Translations under genes and position numbers: made by a program
Source of the DNA: an uncultured Verrucomicrobia subdivision 3 bacterium
Lineage (GTDB): Bacteria; Verrucomicrobiota; Verrucomicrobiia; Limisphaerales; DASXHY01
NCBI GenBank assembly: GCA_937890005.1
Contig: CALBZA010000003.1
Coordinates: 23,794-87,793, forward strand
Reading direction: 5' to 3'
Length of the DNA stretch: 64,000 nt
Notes under the pieces: model-generated
The model's input: only the letters and a program-made list of their open reading frames with translations
Databases searched by the model: none
Told to the model about the DNA's origin: nothing
Shown here: positions 45,243 through 55,400 of the stretch, piece by piece
How the letters are laid out: each line of letters begins with the position of its first letter
How positions within the stretch are numbered: the first letter of the stretch is position 1

Positions 45243-45827
45243 TCACGCAGCCGACTGCTTCGTGAGCAACTGGCGAACATCCACCGCTTCCATCCCAGCC
45301 GCCCGAATGGCTTGCAATCCCAGATCGGTGTCTTCATAAGCCCGGCAGAATCGCGGCTCCACACCGATGCGGCGCGCTGCTTCAAGGAAGATGTCAGGTG
45401 CGGGCTTTTGATTCACCACGCATTCGCTTGTCACGATTGCGTTGAACAGGTGCCGGATTCCAAGATGTTCGAGAACCTGCGGAATGATCTGGCGCGTTCC
45501 GCCCGACGCCACGGCCATCGGAATTTTTCCGAAATTCTCCCGTGCCACATCGACGACCACATGGATCGGTTTCACCTGCGCCATGAGCGGCAGATACACT
45601 TCCTCCTTTTCGTGCGCGGCCTTGATGTTGTCGAGCGTCACGCCCTGTTCCTCCGCGAGCATTTTGAAGATGTCGCGCGAAGGCACACCGCCGAGTGAAT
45701 AGAAGCGGTCTTCCGGGAAGTGAAGCTTGTAACGGGCGGAAACGATCTGCCAGGCGCGCCAGTGCAGCGGCATTGTGTCGGCGAGCGTTCCGTCGCAGTC
45801 GAAAATGAGTCCTTTGATTTGAGTCAT
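45243..45827 (-). CDS. HAD-superfamily hydrolase, beta-phosphoglucomutase-like
   Basis: A 194-residue HAD subfamily IA phosphatase or mutase. Motif I is IFDCDGTLADTMPLHWRAW (nucleophile and acid/base Asp in DCDGT). Motif II is MAVASGGT, with Lys in NQKPAPDIFLEAA, and motif IV is RAYEDTDLGLQAIRAAGM. The second half of motif I (TLADTMPLH..AW) resembles beta-phosphoglucomutase and 2-deoxyglucose-6-phosphatase relatives. It starts 22 bases after the end of prfA on the same strand, so both are probably on one transcript. Substrate unknown, likely a sugar phosphate. Confidence 0.9.
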   Translation of the reverse strand: MTQIKGLIFDCDGTLADTMPLHWRAWQIVSARYKLHFPEDRFYSLGGVPSRDIFKMLAEEQGVTLDNIKAAHEKEEVYLPLMAQVKPIHVVVDVARENFGKIPMAVASGGTRQIIPQVLEHLGIRHLFNAIVTSECVVNQKPAPDIFLEAARRIGVEPRFCRAYEDTDLGLQAIRAAGMEAVDVRQLLTKQSAA

Positions 45828-45849
45828 AAACAGTCGGGGCGGGGAAAAA

Positions 45850-46929
45850 TCACAATTGAAGCGCGGCCAGCTTCTGTTCGAGATCCTTCGCAATCAATGG
45901 ATCGATCATCGGATCGAGATCGCCTTCGATGAAGTTGGCCAGATTGTAAAGCGTCAGCTCGATGCGGTGATCGGTGACACGGTTTTGCGGAAAATTGTAC
46001 GTTCGAATCTTTTCACTGCGTTCGCCGGTGCCGACCTGCTCCTTGCGTTGCGCGGCATACTTGGCGTTTTCCTCAGCGATCTTTCGTTCAAGCAGGCGCG
46101 AGCGCAGCACAGTCATGGCTTTCGCCCGGTTCTTGATCTGTGAACGTTCATCGGCACAGCGGACGATGAGGCCGGAAGGTTTGTGCTGAATCTGGACGGC
46201 GGAGTCGGTTGTGTTGACGCCCTGGCCGCCCTTGCCCGACGCGCGACAAACACTGATCTCCAAATCCTCAGGTTTGATTTCGATATCGACTTCCTGGGCC
46301 TCGGGCAGCACGGCAACCGTGCAGGTGCTCGTGTGAATGCGTCCTTGCGCTTCCGTGGCCGGAACGCGTTGCACACGGTGAACGCCGCTCTCGTATTTGA
46401 GCCGCTTGTAAACATCCGTACCGTTCACCTGGAAAACGATTTCCTTGAAACCACCGAGATCAGAAGGACTGGAATCCATGCTCTCAATCTTCCATCCGCG
46501 AGCTTCGGCATACCGGGTGTACATCCGGTAAAGGTCCGCGGCGAACAACGCCGACTCCTGCCCGCCGGCACCGGCGCGAATTTCGAAAATCGTATTGCGC
46601 GAGTCGGTTGGGTCGGGCGGAAGGATTCCCTTTTGAAGTTCGAGCGTGAGACGCTTTTCTTCTGCTTCGAGCCGGGCAACTTCCTCCTTCGCCATCTGCG
46701 CGAGCTCGGAATCGTCGGGTTCGGTATTCAGCAAACTGCGATTCTCCGCGAGATCCGCGATGACTTTCCGAAACGCCTGACCGACCGTCACCAACTCTTT
46801 CAGGCTGGAATATTCCCTGGAAAGCTCCTGGGCTCGGTGCGGATTGTTGAAAACATTCGGATCGCTCAACGCCGCTTCCACTTCAGCAAAGCGGCGCGAG
46901 AAACGATCGATGTGCGGGAGCAGATCCAT
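45850..46929 (-). CDS. prfA: Peptide chain release factor 1
   Basis: A 359-residue class I release factor. The GAGGQESALFAADLYRMYTR region, the codon-recognition loop HRVQRVPATEAQGRIHTST (PxT motif, here PAT, of RF1), and the catalytic loop ASGKGGQGVNTTDSAVQIQH are all present. The GGQ tripeptide that triggers peptidyl-tRNA hydrolysis is intact, followed by Gly instead of the more common His. It terminates at UAA and UAG. rpmE lies upstream and is separated by a strong terminator. The HAD gene follows. The start MDLLPHIDRFSRRFAEVEA fits the family. Confidence 0.97.
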   Translation of the reverse strand: MDLLPHIDRFSRRFAEVEAALSDPNVFNNPHRAQELSREYSSLKELVTVGQAFRKVIADLAENRSLLNTEPDDSELAQMAKEEVARLEAEEKRLTLELQKGILPPDPTDSRNTIFEIRAGAGGQESALFAADLYRMYTRYAEARGWKIESMDSSPSDLGGFKEIVFQVNGTDVYKRLKYESGVHRVQRVPATEAQGRIHTSTCTVAVLPEAQEVDIEIKPEDLEISVCRASGKGGQGVNTTDSAVQIQHKPSGLIVRCADERSQIKNRAKAMTVLRSRLLERKIAEENAKYAAQRKEQVGTGERSEKIRTYNFPQNRVTDHRIELTLYNLANFIEGDLDPMIDPLIAKDLEQKLAALQL

Positions 46930-47045
46930 GAGTGGTGTTTGGATGGGGCGTGAAACGTGATGCGTGATGCGTGAAGGCGTGAAGAGTGATTTACGTGAGC
47001 GGTGGAGGAATCACACTGCGCGCTTCACGCGGCGCGTTCGGGCTT

Positions 47046-47097
47046 GAAAAAGAAACACCGCCCGCGACTCCGATAGATCGGCGTGGCGGGCGGTGTT
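47046..47097 (-). terminator. Rho-independent terminator of rpmE
   Basis: A perfect 12-bp stem AACACCGCCCGC/GCGGGCGGTGTT (arms 47086-47097 and 47054-47065) is followed on the minus strand by TCTTTTTC. It lies 11 bases after the rpmE stop. Confidence 0.93.
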
Positions 47098-47107
47098 GTG
47101 GCAAAAG

Positions 47108-47350
47108 CTATTTCTTCTTTTTCTTCGCAGCGAACGCTTCCTGCGCGGCGGCCGTCTTGGCGGCGCGCTGCTGGAATTTATCGACGCGTCCGGCCGTATC
47201 CACGAACTTCTGCTGGCCGGTATAGAACGGATGGCAATTGTTGCAGATACCGACAATGACGGTCGGCTTGGTGGAGCGGGTCTTGATCACGTTGCCGCAT
47301 GCGCAACGGATTTCCGCGTCCACATACTTCGGATGAATGTCTGCTTTCAT
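47108..47350 (-). CDS. rpmE: 50S ribosomal protein bL31 (zinc-binding type)
   Basis: An 80-residue ribosomal protein. The bL31 pattern is clear: MKADIHPKYVDAEIRCACGN, then ICNNCHPFYTGQQKFVDTAG and RVDKFQQR. The cysteines (CAC and CNNC) mark the zinc-containing form used when zinc is sufficient. The C-terminal tail ends in AKKKKK, a basic extension. The ATG at 47350 is five codons inside the longest frame and matches the family start. A terminator follows at once, so it is monocistronic, and prfA downstream needs its own promoter. Confidence 0.97.
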   Translation of the reverse strand: MKADIHPKYVDAEIRCACGNVIKTRSTKPTVIVGICNNCHPFYTGQQKFVDTAGRVDKFQQRAAKTAAAQEAFAAKKKKK

Positions 47351-47480
47351 ATTAAAAGGCCGCAAAACTTATCACCTGCGCCCGGGATGACAAGCGTGAA
47401 ATTCGCTCCTTAACGTTGTTGCGCGAACTCTGTGCATCGGTTGACGGACCACCCTGCCACCATTAGCCTGCTTTCGACTC

Positions 47481-47867
47481 ATGATTGCACCGATCGCAAG
47501 CAACAAATCCGCAGCCGCCCCCAGTTTCCGCGTCAGTGACGAACGCCTGATCAAGGTGACGGAAGACGCCGCCCGCCGGGTGAGCACGCTTCTGCAGAAA
47601 CAGGGAAGGCCCGCCGGCGTGCTGCGTGTGTCGGTGGTGGGCGGCGGCTGCTCGGGGCTTCAATATAAGATGGATCTTCAGGACGCTCCCGCGAATCGGG
47701 ATTTTCTCGTCGAAAGCGGCGGCATCAAAGTGGTGGTTGATCCCAAGAGCGCCCTTTACGTCACCGGCAGCGAACTGGATTTCGTGGACGGCCTGCAGGG
47801 TGGATTCAAGGTGAAGAATCCCAACGCCGCCACCAGCTGTTCCTGCGGCGAAAGTTTCAGCGCCTGA
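47481..47867 (+). CDS. Iron-sulfur cluster assembly protein, IscA/ErpA type
   Basis: A 128-residue A-type carrier. VTEDAARRVSTLLQKQGRPA, then LRVSVVGGGCSGLQYKMDL (first conserved Cys), VVDPKSALYVTGSELDFVDG, and the C-terminal pair in ATSCSCGESF (CxC) give the complete three-cysteine set. These proteins bind and deliver Fe-S clusters. It starts divergently from rpmE. hscB follows 10 bases later, which supports an Fe-S biogenesis pair. IscA versus ErpA cannot be settled by sequence alone. Confidence 0.93.
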   Translation: MIAPIASNKSAAAPSFRVSDERLIKVTEDAARRVSTLLQKQGRPAGVLRVSVVGGGCSGLQYKMDLQDAPANRDFLVESGGIKVVVDPKSALYVTGSELDFVDGLQGGFKVKNPNAATSCSCGESFSA

Positions 47868-47877
47868 AAACGCTTCC

Positions 47878-48483
47878 ATGACCGACTACTTCGCACTGCT
47901 GGGACAGGAAAGGCGACCATGGCTCGATTCCGAATCCTTGAAGACGAAGTTTCTGGAACTTTCAGGTGAAGCGCATCCGGATCGCGTGCATCGCCTGAGC
48001 GAGGCCGAGCGAAGCGTCGCGCAACAACGCTATGTCGAACTGAACGCCGCCTTCAATTGCCTCCGGAATCCGAAGGATCGTCTTCGTCACCTGCTGCAAC
48101 TTGAAACGGGCGCTGTCCCTCAGGACATCAAACAGGTTCCAGCTGAATTGATCGACGACTTCATGAAGGTCGGTCAGTTGTGCCGCGAAACCGATTCTCT
48201 GCTGGTCGAAAAGGAACGCAGTTCCTCGCCGCTGTTGAAGGTTCAATTGTTCCAGCGTTCGCAGGACGCCACCGACCGCATCCAGCTGGTGCTTCAACAG
48301 CTCAAAGCTCGGCGCGAATCGCTTGTTGAACAGCTTCGTGCCCTCGACGCTCAGTGGGTGAATGCGAAAGGGACGTCGCAGCCAGACATTTTGCAGTCCC
48401 TTGAAAGCATCGTGCACCTGTTCGGGTTCTACGACCGGTGGATCGCGCAGCTTCAGGAACGCATCGCCCGGCTCTCATTTTAG
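47878..48483 (+). CDS. hscB: Fe-S assembly co-chaperone HscB (J-domain)
   Basis: A 201-residue protein. The N-terminal J-domain has the HPD motif in GEAHPDRVHRLS and the family opening DYFALLGQ; VELNAAFNCLRNPKDRLRHL is the helix III-IV region of HscB. The C-terminal part is a three-helix domain that binds IscU. HscB loads IscU onto HscA and stimulates its ATPase. Neither iscU nor hscA is in the window. It follows the A-type carrier gene closely. Confidence 0.9.
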   Translation: MTDYFALLGQERRPWLDSESLKTKFLELSGEAHPDRVHRLSEAERSVAQQRYVELNAAFNCLRNPKDRLRHLLQLETGAVPQDIKQVPAELIDDFMKVGQLCRETDSLLVEKERSSSPLLKVQLFQRSQDATDRIQLVLQQLKARRESLVEQLRALDAQWVNAKGTSQPDILQSLESIVHLFGFYDRWIAQLQERIARLSF

Positions 48484-48819
48484 CTGACTCACATTGAGAC
48501 AGCCGCAGGCCTGAATCGGGACACCGAATTCAAATTATTAGGAAAACAGGAGCGAAGCAGCGGAGTCTTTGGAGGAACCGCGAGACGGTTTGGCCGTAAT
48601 GCAACGGTTTTCCGCGAGGAATCTCGAGGTTTTATGAAAAATCCGCGGGCCGACAGAAATTGCGCGTTTAGATCCACCTTCACTGGCATACAACCGGCTA
48701 TTCGTTCCCTGTCTTCTGAATTGGGTTTGGTTCCCGGCGGTTTGCGCAAGCAGGCCGCCGGTCTTCTTTTGACGTGACTTCCGCTCTCTCCCCGGTGAAA
48801 TACACCCAACCCAGATACC
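48484..48819 (+). promoter_or_regulatory. Leader region upstream of the MgtC-like gene, with a hairpin
   Basis: No gene is evident in these 336 bases. At 48734-48770 a stem CCGGCGG/CCGCCGG with a 14-base loop is followed by TCTTCTTTT, terminator-like, 50 bases before the MgtC-like start. It could end the hscB transcript late or attenuate transcription into the downstream gene. Enterobacterial mgtC leaders are regulated by attenuation, but no sequence homology is claimed here. Confidence 0.5.
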
Positions 48820-49524
48820 ATGTCGGACTTGACCATGATCGCACCTCTGACGACGTCTGAAATTTTTTTCCGGCTTTTGGCCGCGACGGTTGCGGGCGCA
48901 TTGATCGGCATTGAACGGGAAACCCACGGGCGTCCAGCCGGGTTGCGCACAACACTTCTTGCGTGTGTCGCTTCCGCATTGGCAATGATTGTGTCCGAAA
49001 CCCTGTTCATCGAAAGCGGCACTGGAACCAGCACGTGGCGTCCTGATCCGGCGCGTCTGGGAGCGGGAGTTCTGACCGGAATTGGATTTCTCGGTGCGGG
49101 AACCATCCTGCGGCACGACAACGTGGTTCGCGGCGTGACGACTGCAGCCTGCCTTTGGTTCGCCACAGTGCTGGGAGTTGCCTTTGGAAGCGGACTTTAT
49201 ATTCCGGGCGCCATCGGGTTCGGAATCGCAATCGGAAGTCTGCTCCTCCTGCCCAAACTGGAAAAACACATTGCCAGCGACCGCTATTCCACTCTGACAA
49301 TCGTGGCCAGCATCGATTCGATCACGGAACAATCGTTACGCTCGCATCTCAAGAAATTCGGACTCAAGCCCAGACGGATGAAGCTCCGTTACAATCTGGA
49401 GTCGCAGATCGTCACTCTTTCAGTCGAAGTCAAATCCAAGCAGATACACGCTGCCGACATGCCGACCCAGCTGATTGACGAACTTCGGACCTCCGACGGA
49501 ATCCGCGAAATCCGCTGGACGTGA
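48820..49524 (+). CDS. MgtC/SapB family membrane protein
   Basis: A 234-residue protein. The N-terminal half has several membrane helices with the MgtC signature RLLAATVAGALIGIERETHG, RPAGLRTTLLACVASALAMI, and RLGAGVLTGIGFLGAGTILR followed by VRGVTTAACLWFATVLGVA. The C-terminal half is a soluble ACT-like domain. In pathogens MgtC inhibits F-ATPase and supports survival in low Mg2+; environmental homologues are mostly uncharacterised. Its stop abuts the glgB stop directly (49524/49525, convergent). The first of two possible ATGs is used (MSDLTMIAPL). Confidence 0.93.
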   Translation: MSDLTMIAPLTTSEIFFRLLAATVAGALIGIERETHGRPAGLRTTLLACVASALAMIVSETLFIESGTGTSTWRPDPARLGAGVLTGIGFLGAGTILRHDNVVRGVTTAACLWFATVLGVAFGSGLYIPGAIGFGIAIGSLLLLPKLEKHIASDRYSTLTIVASIDSITEQSLRSHLKKFGLKPRRMKLRYNLESQIVTLSVEVKSKQIHAADMPTQLIDELRTSDGIREIRWT

Positions 49525-51720
49525 TTATTCCGGCCGGAACGCCACCACACCGAGCGGCGGCAACGTCATCAACGCGGAATACGACTGGTTGTGCCAGTTG
49601 ACGTCCTCCGAAATCACCCCGCCCAGGTTTCCCACATTTCCGCCGCCATAAATCCCGGCATCGCTGTTCAACACCTCGAGCCATTTGCCGGGGCGCGGCA
49701 AACCAACGCGATATTTGTATCTCGGAACCGGTGTGAGATTCAGCACAACGATCACTTCGCTGGTTCGATCGGCATTCTGACGCACGAAGGAAAGCACACT
49801 GTTTTCCGTGTCTGAGCAATCCACCCAGTAGAATCCGCTGAGATCGAAGTCGCCCTGCCAGAGGCCAGGTTCGCTCTGATACAGCCGATTGAGGTCTGCA
49901 ATCATTCGCTGCAGTCCCGCATGATACGGCCCTGCGTTCAGAAGCCACCAATCGATTTCCCCGTTCGCATTCCATTCCCGGCTCTGGCCGATTTCGCCGC
50001 CCATGAACAACAGTTTCTTTCCAGGGAAAAGCCACTGATAGGCGAGCAGCATTCGAAGATTTGCAAAACGCTGCCAGTCGTCTCCCGGCATCCGCCCCAG
50101 CAACGAACGTTTCCCATGAACCACTTCGTCGTGCGAGAGCGGCAGCACGAAGTTTTCGTTATGGTGATACAACATCGCGAACGTGAGATCGTTCTGATGA
50201 TACTTCCGGAACACCGGATCGCGCGCGAAGTAATTCAACGTGTCGTGCATCCAGCCCATGTTCCACTTGAACGAAAATCCAAGCCCGCCGAGATAAGGCG
50301 GCCGTGTCACCTGCGGCCACGCCGTCGATTCCTCGGCAATCGTCACCACGCCGGGAAACTCGACGTGCGTGATGTGATTGAACTTCCGAAGAAAATCGAT
50401 CGCCTCCAGATTCTCGCGTCCGCCGTATTGGTTCGGAATCCATTCCCCTTGCTTGCGCGAATAATCGAGGTAAAGCATCGACGCGACGGCATCCACGCGC
50501 AGACCATCGACGTGAAACTGGTCACACCAGAACAGCGCGTTCGCCATGAGGAAATTGCTGACTTCATGCCGGCCGAAGTTGAAGATCAATGTTCCCCAAT
50601 CCTGATGCGCTCCCTTGCGCGGATCCTCGTGCTCGTAGAGGGCACTTCCATCGAAACGCGCCAGCGCCCAGTCATCGCGCGGAAAATGCGCAGGCACCCA
50701 ATCGACGATCACCCCGATGCCGGCGTTGTGGAGCGCATTGACCAGGAACTTGAAATCTTCGGGTGTTCCATAACGGCTGGTCGGCGCATAAAAGCCGGTC
50801 ACCTGATAACCCCAGGAGGGATAAAACGCATGTTCCGCGATGGGCAGAAATTCAACGTGCGTGAAACCCATCTGCTTCACGTAGTCCACGAGCGGTCCGG
50901 CCAGTTCCCGATACCCGAACGATTCGCTCGAGGTTTTTTTTCGCCAGGAACCGAGATGCACCTCGTAGATGCTGATGGGCGAGCGCAACGGATCACGCTG
51001 CTTTCGCTGCGTCAGCCAGGCTTCGTCACTCCACTCGAACTTTCGATTGTTCCACACGATCGCTGCGTTCTTCGGAGCGATTTCGAAAAAGAAGCCGTAG
51101 GGATCGGTTTTCAGGACGTTTTGCCCGTGAAGATTCCTGATCTCGAACTTGTAATGCGCGCCTTCACCAACACCCGGAATGAAAATTTCCCAAACGCCTG
51201 AAGGCCCTAGCGATCGCATTGGATGGCAGCGTCCGTCCCAATGATTGAAATCGCCAACAACGCTCACGCGCTGCGCATTGGGCGCCCAGACGGCAAAACT
51301 CGTTCCGTGAACGCCATCGATCGTGCGCAGCTGAGCGCCGAGCTTTTCGTAAATGCGGCGTTCGTCACCTTTGCCAAACAGGTAAAGATCGGACTCGCTC
51401 AGCGTAGGAAGAAACGAATACGGATCGCGCGTGCGCCTCTGATTCTTCTGCGAGTCCGTAATGACCAGGTCGTAGGCGTAAACTTCCTTTGCCGCCCGGG
51501 TGACGCCTTCGAACACTCCCGCCCCGTGAACCCGTTCCAGCTTGAAAGCCGGCTTGTTCTTCTCGTGCGTCGGTTGAACCTCGATCTTCGTCGCGCCCGG
51601 CACAAACGCGCGCACCACCAGCCCGGAACCATCACCCAGCGGATGCATTCCCAGCAACTGATGCGGGGAACGATGATTCACCTCAACCAGACTTCTCAGC
51701 TCGTCTTGGGTCAATACCAT
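49525..51720 (-). CDS. glgB: 1,4-alpha-glucan branching enzyme
   Basis: A 731-residue GH13 enzyme of usual GlgB length. Two N-terminal carbohydrate-binding modules (HQLLGMHPLGDGSGLVVRAF; FAVWAPNAQRVSVVGDFNHW) precede the barrel: YEVHLGSWRKK, HVEFLPIAEHAFYPSWGYQV, catalytic nucleophile in DGLRVDAVASML, acid/base Glu in TIAEESTAWPQV, and LPLSHDEVVHGKRSLLGRM. It adds alpha-1,6 branches to glycogen. No other glg gene is nearby. It converges with the MgtC-like gene without any spacer. Confidence 0.97.
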   Translation of the reverse strand: MVLTQDELRSLVEVNHRSPHQLLGMHPLGDGSGLVVRAFVPGATKIEVQPTHEKNKPAFKLERVHGAGVFEGVTRAAKEVYAYDLVITDSQKNQRRTRDPYSFLPTLSESDLYLFGKGDERRIYEKLGAQLRTIDGVHGTSFAVWAPNAQRVSVVGDFNHWDGRCHPMRSLGPSGVWEIFIPGVGEGAHYKFEIRNLHGQNVLKTDPYGFFFEIAPKNAAIVWNNRKFEWSDEAWLTQRKQRDPLRSPISIYEVHLGSWRKKTSSESFGYRELAGPLVDYVKQMGFTHVEFLPIAEHAFYPSWGYQVTGFYAPTSRYGTPEDFKFLVNALHNAGIGVIVDWVPAHFPRDDWALARFDGSALYEHEDPRKGAHQDWGTLIFNFGRHEVSNFLMANALFWCDQFHVDGLRVDAVASMLYLDYSRKQGEWIPNQYGGRENLEAIDFLRKFNHITHVEFPGVVTIAEESTAWPQVTRPPYLGGLGFSFKWNMGWMHDTLNYFARDPVFRKYHQNDLTFAMLYHHNENFVLPLSHDEVVHGKRSLLGRMPGDDWQRFANLRMLLAYQWLFPGKKLLFMGGEIGQSREWNANGEIDWWLLNAGPYHAGLQRMIADLNRLYQSEPGLWQGDFDLSGFYWVDCSDTENSVLSFVRQNADRTSEVIVVLNLTPVPRYKYRVGLPRPGKWLEVLNSDAGIYGGGNVGNLGGVISEDVNWHNQSYSALMTLPPLGVVAFRPE

Positions 51721-51768
51721 GCGCCGAAATGTAGCAGAGCCTTTCCAAACCGATACCCGAAAAGAACC

Positions 51769-52356
51769 CTAATGAAAAATGCGGCGCACCTGTTCGGCGG
51801 TTACTTCGAGATCTCCCTCCGTCCAGATGACATAATCCGCGAGGCTCATCTTCTTCTCCACGGGCCATTGAGCGGCGATGCGGCGGGCAATCTCTTCCTT
51901 TTTCCAGCCACGATTCAACAACCGTTGTTCCTGTGTTTCGCGCGAGCAACACACGCAAAGAATCCGGTCAAAATCCGCTGCGAGATTTGCCTCGAACAGG
52001 AGAGGCACAAGAACGATGGCATTGGAAACATTTTGTCGCCTCCAAATATCAAGTTGATCCCGCCATCGTTGGCGTATCAATGGATGAAGTATGCGTTCCA
52101 ACCGCAACCGGGCTTCGCTATCGGCGAACACGATCGAACCCAACTTGTGGCGATCCAATTCTCCGGAAGGGGATATAATCTCCTCCCCGAATGCCGTTCG
52201 GATTACCTCCAGGGCAGGTTGCCCCGGAACGACCAGTTCACGTGCGAGTTGATCGGTGTCGATCACCAGAAATCCCAATTCTCCCAGAAGATTTCCAACC
52301 GTGGTCTTCCCCATGCCAACTCCGCCGGTAATTCCTGTTGCCATCATAGGTCCCAT
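51769..52356 (-). CDS. coaE: Dephospho-CoA kinase
   Basis: A 195-residue P-loop kinase. The Walker A is TGGVGMGKTTV (Met replaces the common Ser in GGIGSGKST). VIDTDQLARELVVPGQPAL is the CoA-binding DaDxxxR-like region. RILHPLIRQRW, VLVPLLFEANLAADFD and RLLNRGWKKEEIARRIAAQ (lid) are all family signatures. It phosphorylates dephospho-CoA at the last step of CoA synthesis. Three in-frame ATGs lie within five codons, so the exact start is open. A strong terminator separates it from the exported-protein operon upstream, so it needs its own promoter. Confidence 0.94.
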   Translation of the reverse strand: MGPMMATGITGGVGMGKTTVGNLLGELGFLVIDTDQLARELVVPGQPALEVIRTAFGEEIISPSGELDRHKLGSIVFADSEARLRLERILHPLIRQRWRDQLDIWRRQNVSNAIVLVPLLFEANLAADFDRILCVCCSRETQEQRLLNRGWKKEEIARRIAAQWPVEKKMSLADYVIWTEGDLEVTAEQVRRIFH

Positions 52357-52373
52357 TGCTCGAAGTAATCACA

Positions 52374-52413
52374 AATAAAAAAGGCTTGCCACTCCTGCGA
52401 GCGGCAAGCCTTT
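52374..52413 (-). terminator. Strong terminator closing the secretin/exported-protein operon
   Basis: On the minus strand an 11-bp stem AAAGGCTTGCC/GGCAAGCCTTT with a 12-base loop runs into TTTTTTATTT. It lies 14 bases past the stop of the 1484-residue protein gene and just before coaE. Confidence 0.93.
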
Positions 52414-52427
52414 GGGAAAGGCATCCT

Positions 52428-55400
52428 TCAAGGGGCCGGTTGTATGACCACTCTGCCGCTCTGATTCGAGTTAAGGAAGTAACCCGAGCCGAAGCCATGC
52501 TTTTGCAGCACCACTCCGTTAAAGTTGATCGGCTTGCGAGAGTCCGGAACCGGCATGCGACCTTTGAACGTCCCCTGCGCCTTGTTGAAGGAGAAGGTGA
52601 CCTTGTTCGGGCCAATGACCGTAATCTTGTTCTTTCCTGAGATCAGCACATTTGCATTCAGATTGGATGTCAATCCGGCCCCAGTCAGCTCCACGAGAGC
52701 GTCTGGGAACAATGTGTTCAACGACAACGACGGATTGAAACGGGAACCGAATGCGTTAGCCGTATGATTGAATCCATCGGAATAGAGTGCCGATCCGGAT
52801 GGCGCTTTGATCCAGTTATAAGTACCGGCCACGTCGCCTCCGGCATCAGCGAATGATTGCCAACTGATCAGATGGCCCTGCCCCTTGTTCAGGCCGACAA
52901 ACAACGGCCAGTAACCTTCCCCGGATATCGTTGTTGACTGGCTGATCTTGGTGCCGTCTGCGAGCGAACCTGCCAGCTTGACATTGCCTCGGGCATCGAC
53001 CGTGACTGTTCCGAATCCATCCCCGCCCGGAAGGAAGATGTTCGTCACGTCACCAGAACCCGGGAATACGATTGTATATCGTCCTGCATGAGGAGCCTTA
53101 TTCACTTTCCCATCAAAAATCACCCGGTTTGCGTCAATGACACCGGTCCAATCCCCGTTGCCAATTGTGCCATAAATTTTGTCGGCGCCGGCCTGAATTT
53201 CCATATACAGACCTGCCCGGCCGATGCTGCGGGCATCATAGCCACCTTCATCCAACTGACCGGACAGAGAGTACTTGCCCGAAGCGAGCTGAACGAAACC
53301 TGAATACTTTCCGCTCTTGGTGGTGGTGATGGTGATCGAACCGGCGCGATCAAGCTCGAGGCTGTTGGTTTCATCCATGAACAGCCCGGTGTAGGTCGCC
53401 GCCTGCGGCGCAAAACTGAACACCGCTATCAGATTGAGCCCTTCTTCCATTGTGAAGGTCAGCTCAGGGGACGTGCTTTCAATCGAGCCGAACCAACCCA
53501 GGAATTTGGCTCCAGGTCCCGGCTGGGCAGTGATCGTATTCGTCGTGCCAACAATCAACAACTGGCCGTCCGCGAACGGATTGACCGTGCCGTTTCCATA
53601 GACTTCAAGCGAAAGAGCGCGTCGTTGGAAGTCAGTCGAAGGATCGATTCCGCGATTGCTCCAGCTCTGAGCCAGGCCTGAATTGACCACGACAGACTCG
53701 CCATCGATGGTAACCATTGTCGAACTGTTCGGTCCGGCGAAGCCCGGCACCCAGCGCAAACGTCCGCCAAACTGGCCATCCAGGAACTCTTCAGCTGTCT
53801 GCGGAACTCCGTCCACGTCGGGCGGATTGAAGGAAAGATCCGCTCGGGCATAGTAGATGGTCAAATTCGGCTCAATAATGAGCTGGCTTGCATAGTCTTC
53901 GAGCTGGGAAAGATCAAGAAGGTCAACATACATCGCGTTGTTGACGCCTGTTCCACGGAACACGAAACGAGGGCTGGACGGATTAAGGTGGTTGGTCGTG
54001 TTCAGCGTAAGAATTCCAATCGCGGCATTGTCAACGAAACCGCCGGGTGATGCGCCGCGATCCACTCCGGACCATCGATGAATCGGACGCGGGAACGGAA
54101 TATTGGGAGCAACGCTCTGGAACCATGTTCCAAGAAGATCTCCGGTTGTCGGCTTCACCCATAGATTAAATCCATTCAGCGTCTCCAACTGATTTGGATA
54201 GTCCGCTCCAAGATCAGAGAGATGATTTGAAACCCAGAGATTGAGACCGGCGAACGAATACAACCCATACAAAGCGAGCTGCAGATTCCTGGATTTGATC
54301 GTCGTGTCACCTTCCGAGAGACTGGCGCCACCTCCAAGCCAGCCCGAACCACCCTGCATTGTCAGAACTCCCGCATATGCTTGAATGGTTCCCTCATTCG
54401 CAAAATAGCTGCTGTCGAAATGAACGCTGCTGCTCAAAACGGATCCACGATTCACCCATGTGCTGTATGCGCCACCCCCGTCATCTCCGAAATGGGCTTC
54501 GCCCGGAACATATAGATCGCCGTTATTCGTGAAGAATGCCAGCTGGGGTGCGTTGGTCCGGAACCATGATCCGAGAGCCAGTCCGGGGATAGTGCCGGAC
54601 TCGGTCAATGTTAGATTCAGATCCCCGTTCAACGTAAGGCTACGCGCCGTCGTGAAAAATTTGCGGGTCACGGTCGCATTGTCATCCATGATCACGTTCG
54701 GATTGCGCATCGTGAGCTCATGAACCGACACCGGAACATTGGTTCCCAGATTTCGCCCGTCCACCATGAGAGTGTGATAAAGCACAAACAGTTCGTTTGT
54801 GAGAATCGAGCGTTCGGCAACGAGATTTGTTAAAACGACCTCGTTCGTGCCGACTATGTTGGTAATGGTGACAGCTCCATTGGTAAGAACATAGCTGTCC
54901 AGAATGAGGAACGATGAACTCTGCCATACCGCACTCCAGGCCGTTACTGTTCCACGGAGGCGCTGAACGTAATCCTTGCTCAGATTGCGGAACAACAGCG
55001 TGCTGTTGGTGGATGACACATCAAAGGTAAGGCTTTCGCAATCGATCACCGTGTTGGTGTTCAGGATCAAATGCGGGGTCTTGATGGAAAGGTAACCAGC
55101 CGCCCTTATGCGCGTATCTGAGAGGTTGAGTCGGTCCGCTGTAATAGTGATCCGTCCGGTGCGATTCGTCTCTGACGCAAACGGAGAATTAATCTCTCGC
55201 TCCACAATGTTATCCACGAATGCCGAGTAAGCGGCGTAACTTCCGTTTCCGGCCGCAGAGTTGGTGACGTTGTCATTGAGGACAGTCCCAGTGGAATCAA
55301 AAAAGGCAAACCGAGGATCACGCAATCCCACGGTGGTGAAGAAGTTGGCAGCCGGTGGATCGCTGATAGTCGTTGTCGGAATATTGAGAAGCCCCTGCGT

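Noticed and set aside
48489..49332. Minus-strand frames opposite the MgtC-like gene
   Set aside because: Low-complexity shadows of the MgtC-like coding region.
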